A DNA stretch of 64,000 nt from Dactylorhiza incarnata (lineage: Eukaryota > Streptophyta > Magnoliopsida > Asparagales > Orchidaceae), in NCBI GenBank assembly GCA_033032865.1, contig JAWHQI010000202.1, positions 2,170,001 through 2,234,000 of the forward strand. Reading direction: 5' to 3'. How positions within the stretch are numbered: position 1 is the stretch's first letter; the number at the start of each line of letters is the position of its first letter. This document shows positions 44,907 through 56,699 of the stretch, piece by piece. The notes beneath the pieces are model-generated. The model saw nothing but the letters and a program-made list of their open reading frames with translations. It was not told the origin of the DNA and did not search any database. The position numbers and the translations under genes were made by a program.

Positions 44907-45130
44907 CTATAATCATGCAATACACAATTTAGTGACCGAAAACATAGCAAACAAAAATCATGGAACGCTCAGGTTCCGCAAACAAGTATGTTTTTCCATT
45001 CCTAAGTGGACATTTTTATTAGTTTTTTATCGTTTTAGGTGAATGCACATCCCGTGCACACCACCCCTTAAAAGGAATTCGTCCCAAATTCGCTAAACTA
45101 CGGATCGATGCCCTAAGTCCGGTACCAAAT
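44907..45130 (-). other. Leader and primer-binding region of F
   Basis: Directly after the LTR the minus strand reads ATTTGGTACCGGACTTAGGG. Only TGGTA agrees with the tRNA-Met type PBS, so the primer tRNA is unclear. The rest is a short leader with no feature. Confidence 0.55.
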
Positions 45131-46839
45131 TGTAACACCCTGCTAGTACAAATAATATAACAGTAGGTCCGGCCGGGACCCCGCGCCGTACTATACACAC
45201 TAGCTAGGCATTATAAGGTGATAAACAAAAAAGAACAACAACTACACGAGAGTATAAACAGCGTAAGCAGAAGCATTTGGATTAAACATCTTTTAGAATT
45301 TCCCACTATCCCAGGAATGAAACAAATAGAGTTACAGCCTTAAGGCCTTACATTAATCAAATGTATAGAAACTCAAAAACATACATCGGCACGCAGGCCG
45401 ACAATACATGTAAAGCAGAAAAGAGGCTGGCCTTCAAGGGGCCACAACAAAAGGGCCACCGCCCGCTAATTCCCGCTAGGCTCACCTGCACCTGCAACCA
45501 ACATCCAATAAGAGGTAAACGAGGGTCAGCTATGAGCTGACCACAAACCGCATAACGATCCCACCCCCCGGCCATCTAGCCGGCTCAGGGGCGTGTCACC
45601 GCTAACCTGCAAGCAAGACGTACATGCAACATGTAATAATATAAAGAAAGTGCAAACTACACTACACAAGGTGAGGTTTCAAGCACAATCAATCTTCTAG
45701 GTTGAGCATCAAGTAACAGGGAACCTAGGTATGCACATGATGTTGGTTGGGTTCACCCGAAGGTTCCCCACAACCGCCTAAGCAACCGCATGAGGCTAAC
45801 ATAACATCAATTCATCACAAACACTCCACCCTAAGGACACAGCCTTAGGTGGGGAAAAAGAGCTTTTGGTCGGTCTTGGTAAGACACCTTCACGACCTCT
45901 CCCATGATCACACGGCTTACATGAGGTATGGACCTCTCACCGATCTGCATGGAAACGGGTTCGGTTCAGCTTTGCCCCATACTCTAACCGTCGCGATCTA
46001 TCGCACGACGTGGGTATGGCTTCACCTCGTCCCGTAAGGGTTTAGCACATCAAGTGCCCACATAATTAAGCTACGCATCTAATCCTTTCATGCGGACTTA
46101 GACTTCGCAAATAATAACTAAGAAGGAGGTCCAAGACCACTCCTCTTCAAATCTAGTGGCGAAGGTTTGCATTCAACCACCCAAGCAAGGGGCTTTTGTT
46201 AGGCTCTCAAAAGGCACCTAAAACTCAAGTCCCGCAACACAATACAAGATCTCACAGAGACATTCTCCGACACGCATATGATTCACACAAAATGCCTAAA
46301 TTCGCACGACTAATGGATTTCTAAATGCAATATGCCGGGGACGGACACAATCGACCCGGAGTTCCGAAGAACTAGAGGAAATCCTACACTTCACCCATTT
46401 AGTGAAAGGGATTCCTCATGCAAGCACAGAAAAAGGAATGAGAGGACAAAACAAGTCCTAAGACCGGGAGGAAGGATCGTTACCCTTGGAGCTTTCTTCT
46501 TTGCCATAGATCTGAGATTTCACTCGGATAGAAAGAATCGCAATGGGCTGCTCTTTCCAGACCTGAAAACGGCTCGCAATTCGGAGCTCCGAAGCTCCGG
46601 CAATGGCAGAAGATGACTCCTTCTTCTTCCTCGCTGTTCGTTATTTTTCTCTCGGCTTCCTTCTCTCGCAACTTTAAGAGATAAAGTTTTAGGCGTTAAA
46701 GAGGATCTATATACTCCTCTGTACGAACCCTAAGATACCCCAGAAAGAAATCCCAACGCTTGGATTTAAAGCCCTGGCTTAGACGGCCTTGATCAAGAAG
46801 TCACGGGTCTGCTATTTAAAAAAAATTGTTGTACTGATA

Positions 46840-47365
46840 CTGCGTTCGACGAATCCTTTCAAACTGCGCTCAACGAATAGCTTTGATTCTGCCTTCGACG
46901 AATTTCAGTAAAGCTGCGCTCAATGAAGGTTATAAAGCTGCGTTCGATGAACAGATAATATACCTGCGTTCGACGAACGGCTAACAAACTTATGTTCGAC
47001 GAATGGCTGAAACGCTGCGTTCGACGAACGGCTAACAAACTTGCGTTCGACGAACGACTGAAATGCTACGTTAGACGAATGACTGCTAAACCTGCATTCG
47101 ACGAACAGCTATCTACGTTCGACGAACGGTGGGCTGCGTTCGACGAACGACTGCTAAGCCTGTGTTCGACGAACGGCTGCCTGCGTTCGACGAACGGCGG
47201 GCTGCGTTCGATGAACGACTGCTAAGCCTGCATTCGACGAACAACTGTCTGCATTCGACGAACGGTGACCTGCGTTCGACGAATGGCTACTAAGCCTACG
47301 TTCGACGAACGGCTGCCTGCGTTCGACGAACGGCGGGCTGCGTTCGACGAACGGCTGCTTGAAGG
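46840..47365 (-). repeat. TTCGACGAA array, right LTR of F
   Basis: The same motif array as at 39318-39875 with a different number and order of units, so the array evolves by unit gain and loss. Confidence 0.88.
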
Positions 47366-47377
47366 CATTTCTTGTTC

Positions 47378-47675
47378 ACGAGAACCGGTACTGCCTGCCC
47401 TTAAGATTTCTCGAGAAGCTATATACTCCTGCATATTAATTTCTCGAGAGCTTAACTTCAGCTATTATTTTCTCGAGAAGTATAAGTTCTGCCTAATTGA
47501 TTTCTCGAGAAATCAATTCTTCTGCATATATTTTATATTTCGAGAGGTATTATTCATGCACATTAATTTCTCGAGAAGTGTACTTCAGCCTTTTGATTTC
47601 TCGAGAAGCATAACTCCTGCCTAGAGATTTCTCGAGAAGCATAACTCCTGCTTAGAGATTTCTCGAGAAGTAAAT
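47378..47675 (-). repeat. TTCTCGAGAA array, right LTR of F
   Basis: Nine units as in the left LTR, seven with the perfect palindrome. Confidence 0.88.
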
Positions 47676-47688
47676 TTGGGGTGTTACA

Positions 47689-50600
47689 GGGGTCAACAAA
47701 ATAGGCCAAATTGACCAAAGTCAACCCAAACCCTAAATTGGTCAGACTAGCTCAATTAGGGCCAATTGGCCTCCACAATGCCAAATTGACCCTGCCCCTA
47801 CCCTCATAGGGTCACTAGGGACCTAATGGACCAAAAAGCCCCATCATGGGACCTTCTATTTGGCCAATTTTACAAAGTCAACTTTAGCCCTAATTTTGGT
47901 CAAAGTGCTCTATAAAGGGGCAATTCACACTCACCTTGCCAAATTGACATTACCTAGACCATTGGAGCTCCCCTAGACCATTGGGCAATTCACACTTAAG
48001 GGAGGCCATTGGAGCCTAAGCCACCCATTGGGGTCAACCCAATTAGTCAATTTGACTAAAGTCAACCTTGTCCTAAAATAGGTCAAAATAACCTAATTTT
48101 CCCAAATAATATCCAATCCATTTGGGCTAGTCCAACTAAAGTGGTCGACCATCTAGTGGGCTTGGTAATTACTTAAATCACCACTCAATTTCTGTAATTG
48201 GTGATTAGGAGAGAGAAAATGGAGGTTTCCCCCAAATTGAAGTGAGAAGGAGAGCATTCATGATGATTAATGCATTTGACCCTTCAATTCCTCCCCAATT
48301 GATGAGCATTCACTTCCCCCTTCAGTTACAAACAGATCTCTGGAGTTTCTATGGCCAGGGGAGCTGAATTAGCGGAGAATTAGAGGTGGCCGAAATCTCC
48401 ACTAATGGCCATTAATGGCAATTGATGACAAGGCTCCTCCCCTCCCCCAATTGATCTCCTTAACACCCTTAGGGATCAGAGAGGAGTGAAACCCCCCTCT
48501 TCCCCAAAGAAATCGAGCCCTCCCAGTGTGAATTGACATGGTGCTGAAAGCTTCACCTCCGGCCATGGCGACTCACCGAAATTTGCGCCACCAAGCCCCC
48601 ACACAGATCCGATCCTCCCTCTCTCCCCTAGTGCATAGATCTCAATCAGTTTGGGGCTTGCTTCGAGCTCAATCGAGCTTGAATCATGATCCCAAAAGGG
48701 TTTGTTTTCGAGCCCTTTTTCCCCCGCTAGAAAACCCCCCTCCGGCCACCACCGACTGGCTAACCACCGCCCATCGCCTGCCACCACCTCGATGAAGGTG
48801 GTGGTGGCACTAGCCAGCCGAAAAGATGCAAGGGTGGCCGGAAAATCGAGAAGAAAGGTCACCCAGGACGGTCTGTCGGGGACCGTCAGTTTATTGGGGA
48901 CTATGATGGACAGCCGTCTGATCTGGCAGGATCTGCTAAATGCAGATCAAATGTTTTAATATCCAAGTAATGTGTATTTCTGTCACCTTTTATGCAGAGT
49001 TTTGTTTTAAATATTAAAAATAGTAGAGTCCCTCAAATAAAAAATGCCTAATATCAATCTTGTAGCCCTTGGTGTGTAGAATAAATTAAAATTTGTTTCA
49101 GCCCAATAGGGGCAATGTAGCTCCCTGTGGAGTCTTTTTGCTAGGACTGGTCCCTAGGGTAGGGCAGTCACCCTTCCTTGAATAACTCTTGATAGAGAAA
49201 TGCTATGGGCTTGAAAATTGAAACCTAGGCTATTTATATCAACCCCATCATCATATCAAAAGATGGGAATTTTAGGAGATCCTTTTTCTAAGGTTTTTGT
49301 AATAATTTCCTAAATCAAGTTTTAATTAATTATTGGGTCAAATGACCTCCAATGCCCTCCAATTTTTGGTGGGTACTTTTTAGGGTTATCATATGACCCT
49401 GGTAAAAATCTCAGCCTAATTGGGTCTGATTTGGTTGGGTAATTTGTCAACCAAAGTTGGGTCAAATTAGGTCAAAATTAGGGCATGGTGTTTATCTTGG
49501 GGGTAAGGTGGCAAAACTCATCACCAGGAGTTGAAACCTTGGCCACTGGTTTAGGATCACCTAAAACACCTTCATGAGTAAGATGGGGTGGTGTAGAGGT
49601 GGATATGCCCTAGGACCCTAGACTTACCCCTTGGGGTGCATATAGAACCTTGTGAAGGTCATGTGGTCTAAATTCCTAGATTGGTCATGGGACTTAGTGG
49701 ATATGTTCATGGGGTGTAATAATGCCTTTGAGAATTTTGAGAGAATTTTAGGAGTAGTTATTTTCCCTAAATTAGGTTATAACCCATTTAGGGCTTTTCA
49801 TTATTAGAGAGACTTACTTATTCAAATGACTTTGTATGGTGATGAAACCTTGGTAGTGCCCTTATATTCATATGATGGACCTCTGGTAATTTTTGTGTAA
49901 TTAATTAGGTGATTTAACTAGCATTTCATTTACAAGGCACTTATTTTACCTTAACCTTGAGAAATAAAATTAAGGGTTCAAAACTCTCTTTAAAAATGTG
50001 TAACTTGGTGATAGAACATTTCAGAGCACTAGCAAGCTCTGTAAATTTTTATATAATTTTTGGAGATTGCTATCAATGGGGCTACTTCACAACATGCTCA
50101 TATTAGGATTTATTTGGAATATTTGTTTAGGTGAGAAAATGATTTCCATAAATTGTGTAACTCAGTCAGCAAGCCTTTATGAACATATTGGAGATCTAGT
50201 ATTTCTTTCATAATTTTTGGAATTATTTAACAGTAGGTTCCTTCACAATTTTCTCTAGACGGGGTTTCTTTGGAATATTTATTTATGTCGTTAATATGCC
50301 TTTATAAATTCTAAAGTTTGGCCTGAGAAATTTTCTGATCAATATAAATGACTAATAATTTTCCCATAATTTTTGGACAAGTATTTTTGGTGGTTGCTTC
50401 TTTAATTCCTAATTTTGGTTTAATATTCAATATTATAATTAGAGGTCAGTTCCTGATTGTAAAATTATAACACTTTGTATTTACTGTAATTTTGGCATGT
50501 TAGATTTGTCTTAATTTTATGAGAGTCATATCATAAGAATACCTTACACTTTATGTTCATATTTATACTTGGCAAATATTGGAGAAATTTAAATAAATGC

Positions 50601-52446
50601 TAAAATGTTGAGGAAAAATATGAGTCTTTGGATTTAGTCTTATAATTCCAAGATAGTCCTCTAGTAAAAAACTTGTGTCATGTGGATGAATATTTGGAGT
50701 GCTTCTATTTATTAGCTTCATATAGTTAGTTTGGTCTGCGTATAGTAAAAATGTCAAACTTGAGTATTTAGGGGCCTACCAAGTGGAAGTGGCATGTAGT
50801 TAGTGTACATGGTCAAAAAGAAGAGGTTGAGGCCATCAAAAAGGAGTTTAGGAGATAAGAGTGTTAGGTGGGCTAAGGGTAAGGCCGTGCTTGGGATTGA
50901 CGAAAGGTCATCTTTCCCCTAACGTGTCATAAACCACCTAGGGTTAATACAAGTGAAATGGTATGAGGCATAGGCATATGGGTATATACCCATAATATTA
51001 AATGCCTTGAGAAAGGGATCCTTGGGGTGTCATCCCAGTATAGTCTAGTACCGTAGCGAGCCCCTTACAAGGTAATCCTCGGGAAGTCCAAGGTTAACCA
51101 TAAATCGTAGGGCTAAGTTGTTATACAAGATTAACTAAGTTTTATACTCACTCAGACTCCATTTTCATTGGTGTTTAGTCGTTTTGGACTTATTAGTCTT
51201 GTGAGTGGTGACTCAACCCTGTTTGTTGTGTCGGATGGGTTAGCCCGGGGAGCTTATGGCTCGGAGTTAGATGTAAACATGTTTGCATGTGCATAAGGTG
51301 CTGGGTCCTTAGTGTTGATGGTCGTTGCACCGACATTAATACTTGGGCTCGGTAAGTGTGGATAACCCCTTACCAAGACAAGTGTGGTGGTCTAACCAGC
51401 AAGAGTACGTAGGGACTCCGCTGTTGTGTTCTTAGCATTGAGGCGTACGATCGGTCTGGGTTAAGTAGTGCAAATAACAACCTAGAGGCGGGCGAGGCCC
51501 AACCCACTACTTCAGTTTGCCACTACGGAAGTATCCTGGTAGTTTTGCTAGCTCCAAAAAGGGGGAACTAAAGGTCTGTGTGCATAGAGTCGTAGTGGGT
51601 GAGTTGCACTTGTGTGAACATAATATTTAACTGCATACCTTGCATGTCATAGCATCAACATTGCATTTCAACCCTTACCCCTATCGTATAAGTTGTTTAT
51701 GGGACTTCTTATACGATAAGCCTTGCTAAACGACCCCTTGGTCTATAGGTTTGTGTGGGCATTCCTATAAATCAATGGTTACATTTCCTTACCTTTACAT
51801 GTTTGCCCTACTTGTTTACTTTACCTGTTCTTACTCTACTTTACTTACTGCATCAGTTATTATATATATTGCGTAGTGGTAGACATTCCTCGTAGATTAT
51901 ATCCCCGTCATCTGCCATTGTTTACACCCATTGTTGTCCTCTGCTTCATTCCTCCCGCTCGGTGCCTAGGAGTCACCGGGGGAGGGGTGGGGGATTGGCT
52001 TAGTCATTTGACTAACGGTCGGTGGACCTTATCATTTTAGGGGACCGAGGAAATGCTGCAGCACCAGAGGTCAGTGCATATGGAGACGGGGAAGTCTAGC
52101 ACGGGAGCACCATTGGCAGGATCCGTGAGCATCATTTAGCTTTAGTATTTTATGCTTCCGCGAGAGAAAATGTAGTGAGGAATTGATGTATCGGGCAGGA
52201 GCCCTTGTTATTTCTATCTTTTATTTCAGTTACTTCATGTGGACATCTCTTTATGATGATTTACTATTTATGTGATATGGACCTGCCTTCTCTAGAAGTT
52301 AGTTATTCATACTTTTTCTGTGATCGATAAGGCCGGCAGGATCGGTGTTTTGTAGTGGCGACCTTCCCGAGTGAGGGTGTCACTGCAAAGCGGCGGTTCT
52401 AGGCATAAGACCCGGGTTTGTAAAAAGAAAAAAAAAGGGTCTTACA
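47689..52446 (+). repeat. 3' LTR of D, second part
   Basis: 4,758 bp continuing from 37542 after F (resumes 'ggggtcaacaaaatagg'), collinear with 28042-32840. Ends GGGTCTTACA followed by CCCTA and E's ORF2. The TATA box is mutated. A 'ggagctcccctagaccattgggcaattcacac' type duplication near 47960 is absent from the 5' LTR. Confidence 0.9.
51005..51095 (+). other. Shared cassette, copy 4 (D 3' LTR)
   Basis: Same block as 31345-31434 with a few changes. Confidence 0.75.
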
Positions 52447-52451
52447 CCCTA

Positions 52452-52994
52452 TGGGCATACTTGTGGCCAATCATCTTAAGGAGGCCTCTCGCTCGATTTA
52501 TCCTCTTGTTCAGAACCAGGATTCCCATGATTTGCAATTGTTGTTTAGGGATAGCATAATGTGCAGAGATCTTGCATAGCAGGACCTTTCCTAATATATC
52601 AGCCAAGAATCTGTATTCCTCTAACACATCATTCTTTTTCACGTTGATTGCCTTCTCTTTACTGAACTTCATGATTTGTAGTGTAGTGCTGATCTCTATT
52701 ATTGGCAGCTCATCAGTCACCGCCTTCTGGTAAATCAAAGATGTGACTCACCATCTCCTCTTTTACGTCGATATCATTTCCTGAGATTCTTTCTTGGAGG
52801 GATCCATCATCTCCAATATGAATGTTGTCTTTGAGTTCTATTAATTCGATGTCATATAGCTTGCACCTTGTCGAGATTAACTTTGTCAGTCCTGCAGATT
52901 CAAACAGCCCATGAATGGCCTTGAAGTTGTCTGATGCAGCATTGAATGAATCTACGTCCACATCAAATCTAGAATTAACCTTTGGAGGTGCCAT
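52452..52994 (-). pseudogene. ORF2 copy 1, N-terminal part (element E)
   Basis: A 93-codon segment from Met 52994 (M-A-P-P-K-V-N-S) to a stop after P-E-G-G-D, then a second frame to 52442 with Q-Q-L-Q-I-M-G-I-L-V-L-N-K-R-I-N, cut by D at 52446. It is collinear with copies 2 and 3 and carries the same frame break. See copy 2 for interpretation. Confidence 0.7.
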
Positions 52995-53038
52995 TGAATC
53001 TTACTATTAGTACTACAAAGAGAAGAACATGAAAGAGG

Positions 53039-53114
<76 letters not shown>

Positions 53115-53700
53115 CAAGAGCAAGAACACAAGAGAGCTAGAGATCCAGAAAGCACGATATCATGAGAGAGAGAGAGAGTTCAAAAAGGTAATATTATCTA
53201 ACGTCTAAGTAGCTTAACAGAAGATGATTCATCACAACTTAGAGTTGTACTCAAAGCAACGTCGGAAATAAATAAATTTAGCGCGCCAAAATATGTCGAA
53301 GTAGCTTCTAGAAGCAAAATTGCGCCCGGCGATTTGTAAACGACGTGACTTCAAATTTGTGCAGTAATTATTAAATAGACGCACGCATCGATATGCATTC
53401 GACGCTACGTCGAATGCTATTCAAATAATCTATTCTAGGCGGCTCTCGAAGATGGCGGCACGTAGAACTCGATGGTGCGTCGAATTCTATTCGACGCAAC
53501 TCTGAATCTACAATTGCATTTCTTTAAGAAGCTTATGCTGTTTTTCCCAGCAATTGTCTTTATTGAAAATAGCATTTATAATATTATATGTGTTAATTAG
53601 TGTGCATCATCAAGAGTTTGGGAAAAGAAGTCACTCCCTTGATTCTTTGAAGTTTCATGTTGAATGATTAGTTTTCCCTTTCCCTCTATTATCTCTGAGG
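52995..53700 (-). promoter_or_regulatory. Spacer 1 upstream of ORF2 copy 1
   Basis: On the minus strand: an AT-rich TATAATATTATAAATG part (about 53575), GTCGAA/TTCGAC motifs (53395-53510), then a long CT tract ((GA)n on plus, 53040-53110) ending near the ORF2 ATG. The CT tract is roughly three times longer than in spacers 2 and 3. Confidence 0.5.
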
Positions 53701-54366
53701 AAGGGATCTTAAATTCTCCTACACATGTAACTCAAACATTAGAAGGTACCCAGGTTACCTTGGGCCATTTGCTTTTAACAATATAAGGTGAAATGAAAGA
53801 ACAAGTGGGTCTTTCATGATATCCTTTTGGATGACAGAAAATAGGTCTATTAGATCAATATTTATTATTTTGTTATTTGAAGTTTGCATAGAATCCATTT
53901 TGATATAGTAGATATGCAGAATGTCTAATAATTTTCCTCTTAGTTTTACCATTTTGATTGAAATTCATTAGTTTCTCTGAATTCTTTTTCTCTAGAGTTC
54001 TCTTCTTACTATTAGGATTTACTTTGTTAAATATAGTGAGTTTTCAGGGCGATTGTTGCCTAGTGCTTTAATTACTGTTCTGCTCTCAGCTATTTGAAAG
54101 TCACTAAGTCTAACAAATATAACTTGATTTTTCCAAGCAGGTTAGCTAGGGTCTTCTGTGGTGGTGGATGGATCTGCTCCTAAGCCAATGTGCTTAAATC
54201 TCATAGAGAGAATTTAAGTAATATCCTTGAGATTTTGACTCCTCCCAATGAGTGAGTATTCAAAGGCTTTTGTTTTTGTAAGCTCATCTTTTAGGTTTGA
54301 GTTTTCATTGGTTAGTTTAGTTATTATTGTTTCCTTTTTAATAAATTTGATTTCTCAAATCATAAT
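53700..54366 (-). pseudogene. gag: Gag C-terminal fragment, copy 1 (element E)
   Basis: Collinear with 56700-57360 of copy 2, including a K-E-T-I-I-T-K-L-T-N-E-N-S-N-L-K coiled-coil segment (minus strand from about 54360) and the downstream H-E-R/K-D-P region. It breaks off at 54366, where the sequence jumps into the 3' flank of ORF2 copy 2. This junction marks the internal duplication. Confidence 0.7.
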
Positions 54367-54396
54367 TTTCACGTAGTACATGTAGTGTTCTATTCT

Positions 54397-56048
54397 TTAG
54401 GAGGGGTTTTCCTCTTCCATGAGAAGTCCTGAGGTGTCACCTTTGGGTGGAAACACCAAGGGCTCATCCTCTTCTTCAACAGCTTTATAATCCTCTTTGT
54501 CATTTTCTTGAGCAATGTCCTCTTGATTTATTTTTGCTGCCTCTTTAGCAATGTTATTAACATCATCTAGGAGTTGTTCAATGATGAGGGGCTCCCCTTG
54601 GGTCAATGCAAGAATTTATATAGTGAGAACTGCTTCCTGAGCCATTGTTAGAAGCTCCCCGTGATTTAGTACACGCAACTCCCCCTAGATTTGGGCATTC
54701 TTTTTTGGAGCATGAACTATACCATCTGGAAGTACTTTGTTGAACACTGTGATCTTATTAGGATCTCCAGATTCCTGAGCAAGATTATTCTCTTCTGTGA
54801 CAGGGACTTTCGCCTCTTGAATGATCTCCCCCTCCTTAACCTTACAGGCAAGTGAGGTTAAGAATCTTCTGGTAACTCTGGAGGAAGAAATTACTGCCCT
54901 TATTGACTGAATAGATTCTAGTGACCCTTTTAGCTCTTTCTATATTTGGGAATATTTCCTATTAACTTTATTGCCTATGTCAGTAATAGATCAACAAATG
55001 TCCCAGTGGCCAGCCCCACTGCCTTAGAGATTGTCTGGTCCATGTGAAAAGAGTGTATAAGATGGGAGGTAGAGGGAGTAATAGCAGGAGGTGAAGATAG
55101 TTTAATTGGAGAGTTTTCTAGAGACAGAACACTGAGGCCTGTGAGATTATGATTGATAGGGGATTGTATTTGAATGTCTTCTGGGATTATGATTGGTTGT
55201 GGTTGCTGTTGAGGAGAGGTCCTTTCTGGAGGTTCTATTATGTTGTCTTGTGGAACTATTACATGATCTTGAGCTGGTGGTTCAGCTATGTATCTGCTAT
55301 GATTGCATCAATATCTTGAGGAGGTGGAGATGCTGGAGGAGAGGGTGCAGCTTGACAAGGCTTTAGAATTTGCCTGGTCCACTTGGAGAAGATCCCTATA
55401 TTGATCCTTTTTCCTGGAGTAATTGGCACCCCTTTTGATTTATAGACCAATGGATAGTGTTGGATCATGATTTGGCTCATAATTCTCATGTAGGCATTCT
55501 CCTTATGGGCATACTTGTGGCCAATCATCTTCAAGAGGCATCTTTCCCGATTTATCCTCTTGTTCAGAACAAGGACTCCCATGATTTGCAATTGTTGTTT
55601 AGGAATAGCATATTGCGCAGAGATCTTGCATAGCAGGACCTTTCCAAAAATATTTGCCAAGAATATTTATTCCTCTAACACATCATTCTTTTTCAGGTTG
55701 ATTGCCTTCTCTTTACTGAACTTCATGATTTGTAGTATAGTGCTGATCTCTGTTACTGTCATCTTATCATTCACCGCCTTCTAGTAAATCAAAGGTGTGG
55801 CTCACCATCTCCTCTGTTACGTTGGTGTCATTTCCTAAGATTCCTCCGTTGAGGGATCCATCATCTCCAATATGAATGTTGTCTTTGAGTTCTGTTAATT
55901 CGACATCATATATCTTGCACCTTGTCGAGATTAACTTTGTCAGTCCTGCAGTTTCAAACAACCCAAGAATGGCCTTGAAGTAGTCTGATGTAGCATTGAA
56001 TGATTCTACATCCACATCAAATCCAGAATTGACTTTTAGAGGTGCCAT
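54397..56048 (-). pseudogene. ORF2 copy 2 (element E), transposon-protein-like
   Basis: Most complete copy, about 1.65 kb. Segment 1 (56048-55767) starts M-A-P-L-K-V and holds A-G-L-T-K-L-I-S-T-R-C and D-D-G-S-L. After a frame break, segment 2 (55660-55286) has K-V-L-L-C-K-I-S-A-Q-Y-A-I-P-K-Q and I-M-I-Q-H-Y-P, then Pro-rich sequence. Further segments end with an acidic tail E-E-E-D-E-P-L-V-F-P-P-K and a TAA at 54397. The pattern resembles the plant-specific 'putative plant transposon protein' family, whose biochemical role is not known to me. It is not pol: no RT, integrase or protease motif is seen. The family link is inference. Confidence 0.6.
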
Positions 56049-56690
56049 TGAATCTTACTGTTAGTACCTACAAAAAGAAGAACATGAAAGAGAGAGAGAG
56101 AGAGAGGAAAGCAAGAGCAAGAACACAAGAGAGCTAGAGAGCCAGAAAGCACGAGATCACGAGAGATAGAATTCGAAAGCGTAATATTATCTAACGTCTA
56201 AGTTGCTTAAAAGAAGACGATTCATCGCAACTTAGAGTTGTATTCAAAGCAACATCGGAAAGAAAAAAATTCAGCGCGCCAAAACATGTCGAAGTAGCTT
56301 CTAGAAGCAAAATTCCGCATGCTTGACATGTCAACGTTGCGTCAATTTTTAATCGACGTGACTTCGAATTTGTGTAGTAATTATTAAATCGACGGATGCG
56401 TCGATATGCATTCGATGATGCGTTGAACGCTATTCAAATTATCTATTCAAGGCGGCTCTCTAAACTGGCGTCGAGTAGAACTCGACAGTGCATCAAATTC
56501 TATTCGACTTAACTCTGAATCTACAATTGCATTTTTGTAAGAAGTTTATGTTGTTTTTCCCAGCAATGTTCTTTTGAAAATAACATTTATAATATTATAT
56601 ATGTTAATTAGAGTGCATCATCAAGACTTTGAGAAATGAAGTCACTCCCTTGATTCTTTGAAGTTCCACGTTGAATGATTAGTTTTCCCT
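56049..56690 (-). promoter_or_regulatory. Spacer 2: promoter-like region upstream of ORF2 copy 2
   Basis: On the minus strand, in order: ATATATAATATTATAAATG (about 56605-56582); a block of TCGA motifs such as GTCGAG...CTCGAC and TTCGAC (56510-56340); then a pyrimidine tract (CT)n (56085-56106) and 'cttctttttgtag' 25 bp before the ATG. That last piece has the look of a 3' splice site. Either an internal promoter or a spliced subgenomic RNA could express ORF2. Confidence 0.45.
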
Positions 56691-56699
56691 ATCCCTCTA

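Larger units (their letters stand above)
37543..47688 (-). mobile_element. Element F: complete chromovirus (Tekay/Del-like) nested in D's LTR
   Basis: 10,146 bp read on the minus strand, with LTRs 37543-40205 and 45131-47688 (plus-strand ends TGTAACACCCTGC and GTGTTACA). Target duplication agggt/ggggt with one mismatch. Gag, protease, RT, RNase H, integrase and chromodomain follow in gypsy order. It is the best preserved chromovirus in the window and, being innermost, the latest insertion of the B-E-D-F series. Stops and frameshifts still make it defective. Confidence 0.93.
45131..47688 (-). repeat. Right (5') LTR of F
   Basis: 2,558 bp, same ends as the left LTR. A block of about 75 bp present at 38690-38765 of the left LTR is missing near 46277. 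Confidence 0.92.
27796..52446 (+). mobile_element. Element D: gypsy element with 5 kb LTRs, containing F
   Basis: TG...CA LTRs: TGTAACATCCCCC at 27796 and 37293, ends at 32840 and 52446. Target duplication CCTTA (27791-27795) versus CCCTA (52447-52451), one mismatch; E's ORF2 sequence resumes across it as 'ccttatgggcatac' in the intact copies. Without F it is about 14.5 kb, of which some 10 kb is LTR. The internal region (32841-37292) has PBS, gag, protease, RT, RNase H and integrase but stops before any chromodomain or polypurine tract. In the first ~150 bases the two LTRs differ at about 7 positions. Confidence 0.9.

Noticed and set aside
52952..53155. Ser-Leu repeat protein on the minus strand
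   Set aside because: It is the translation of the (GA)n microsatellite.
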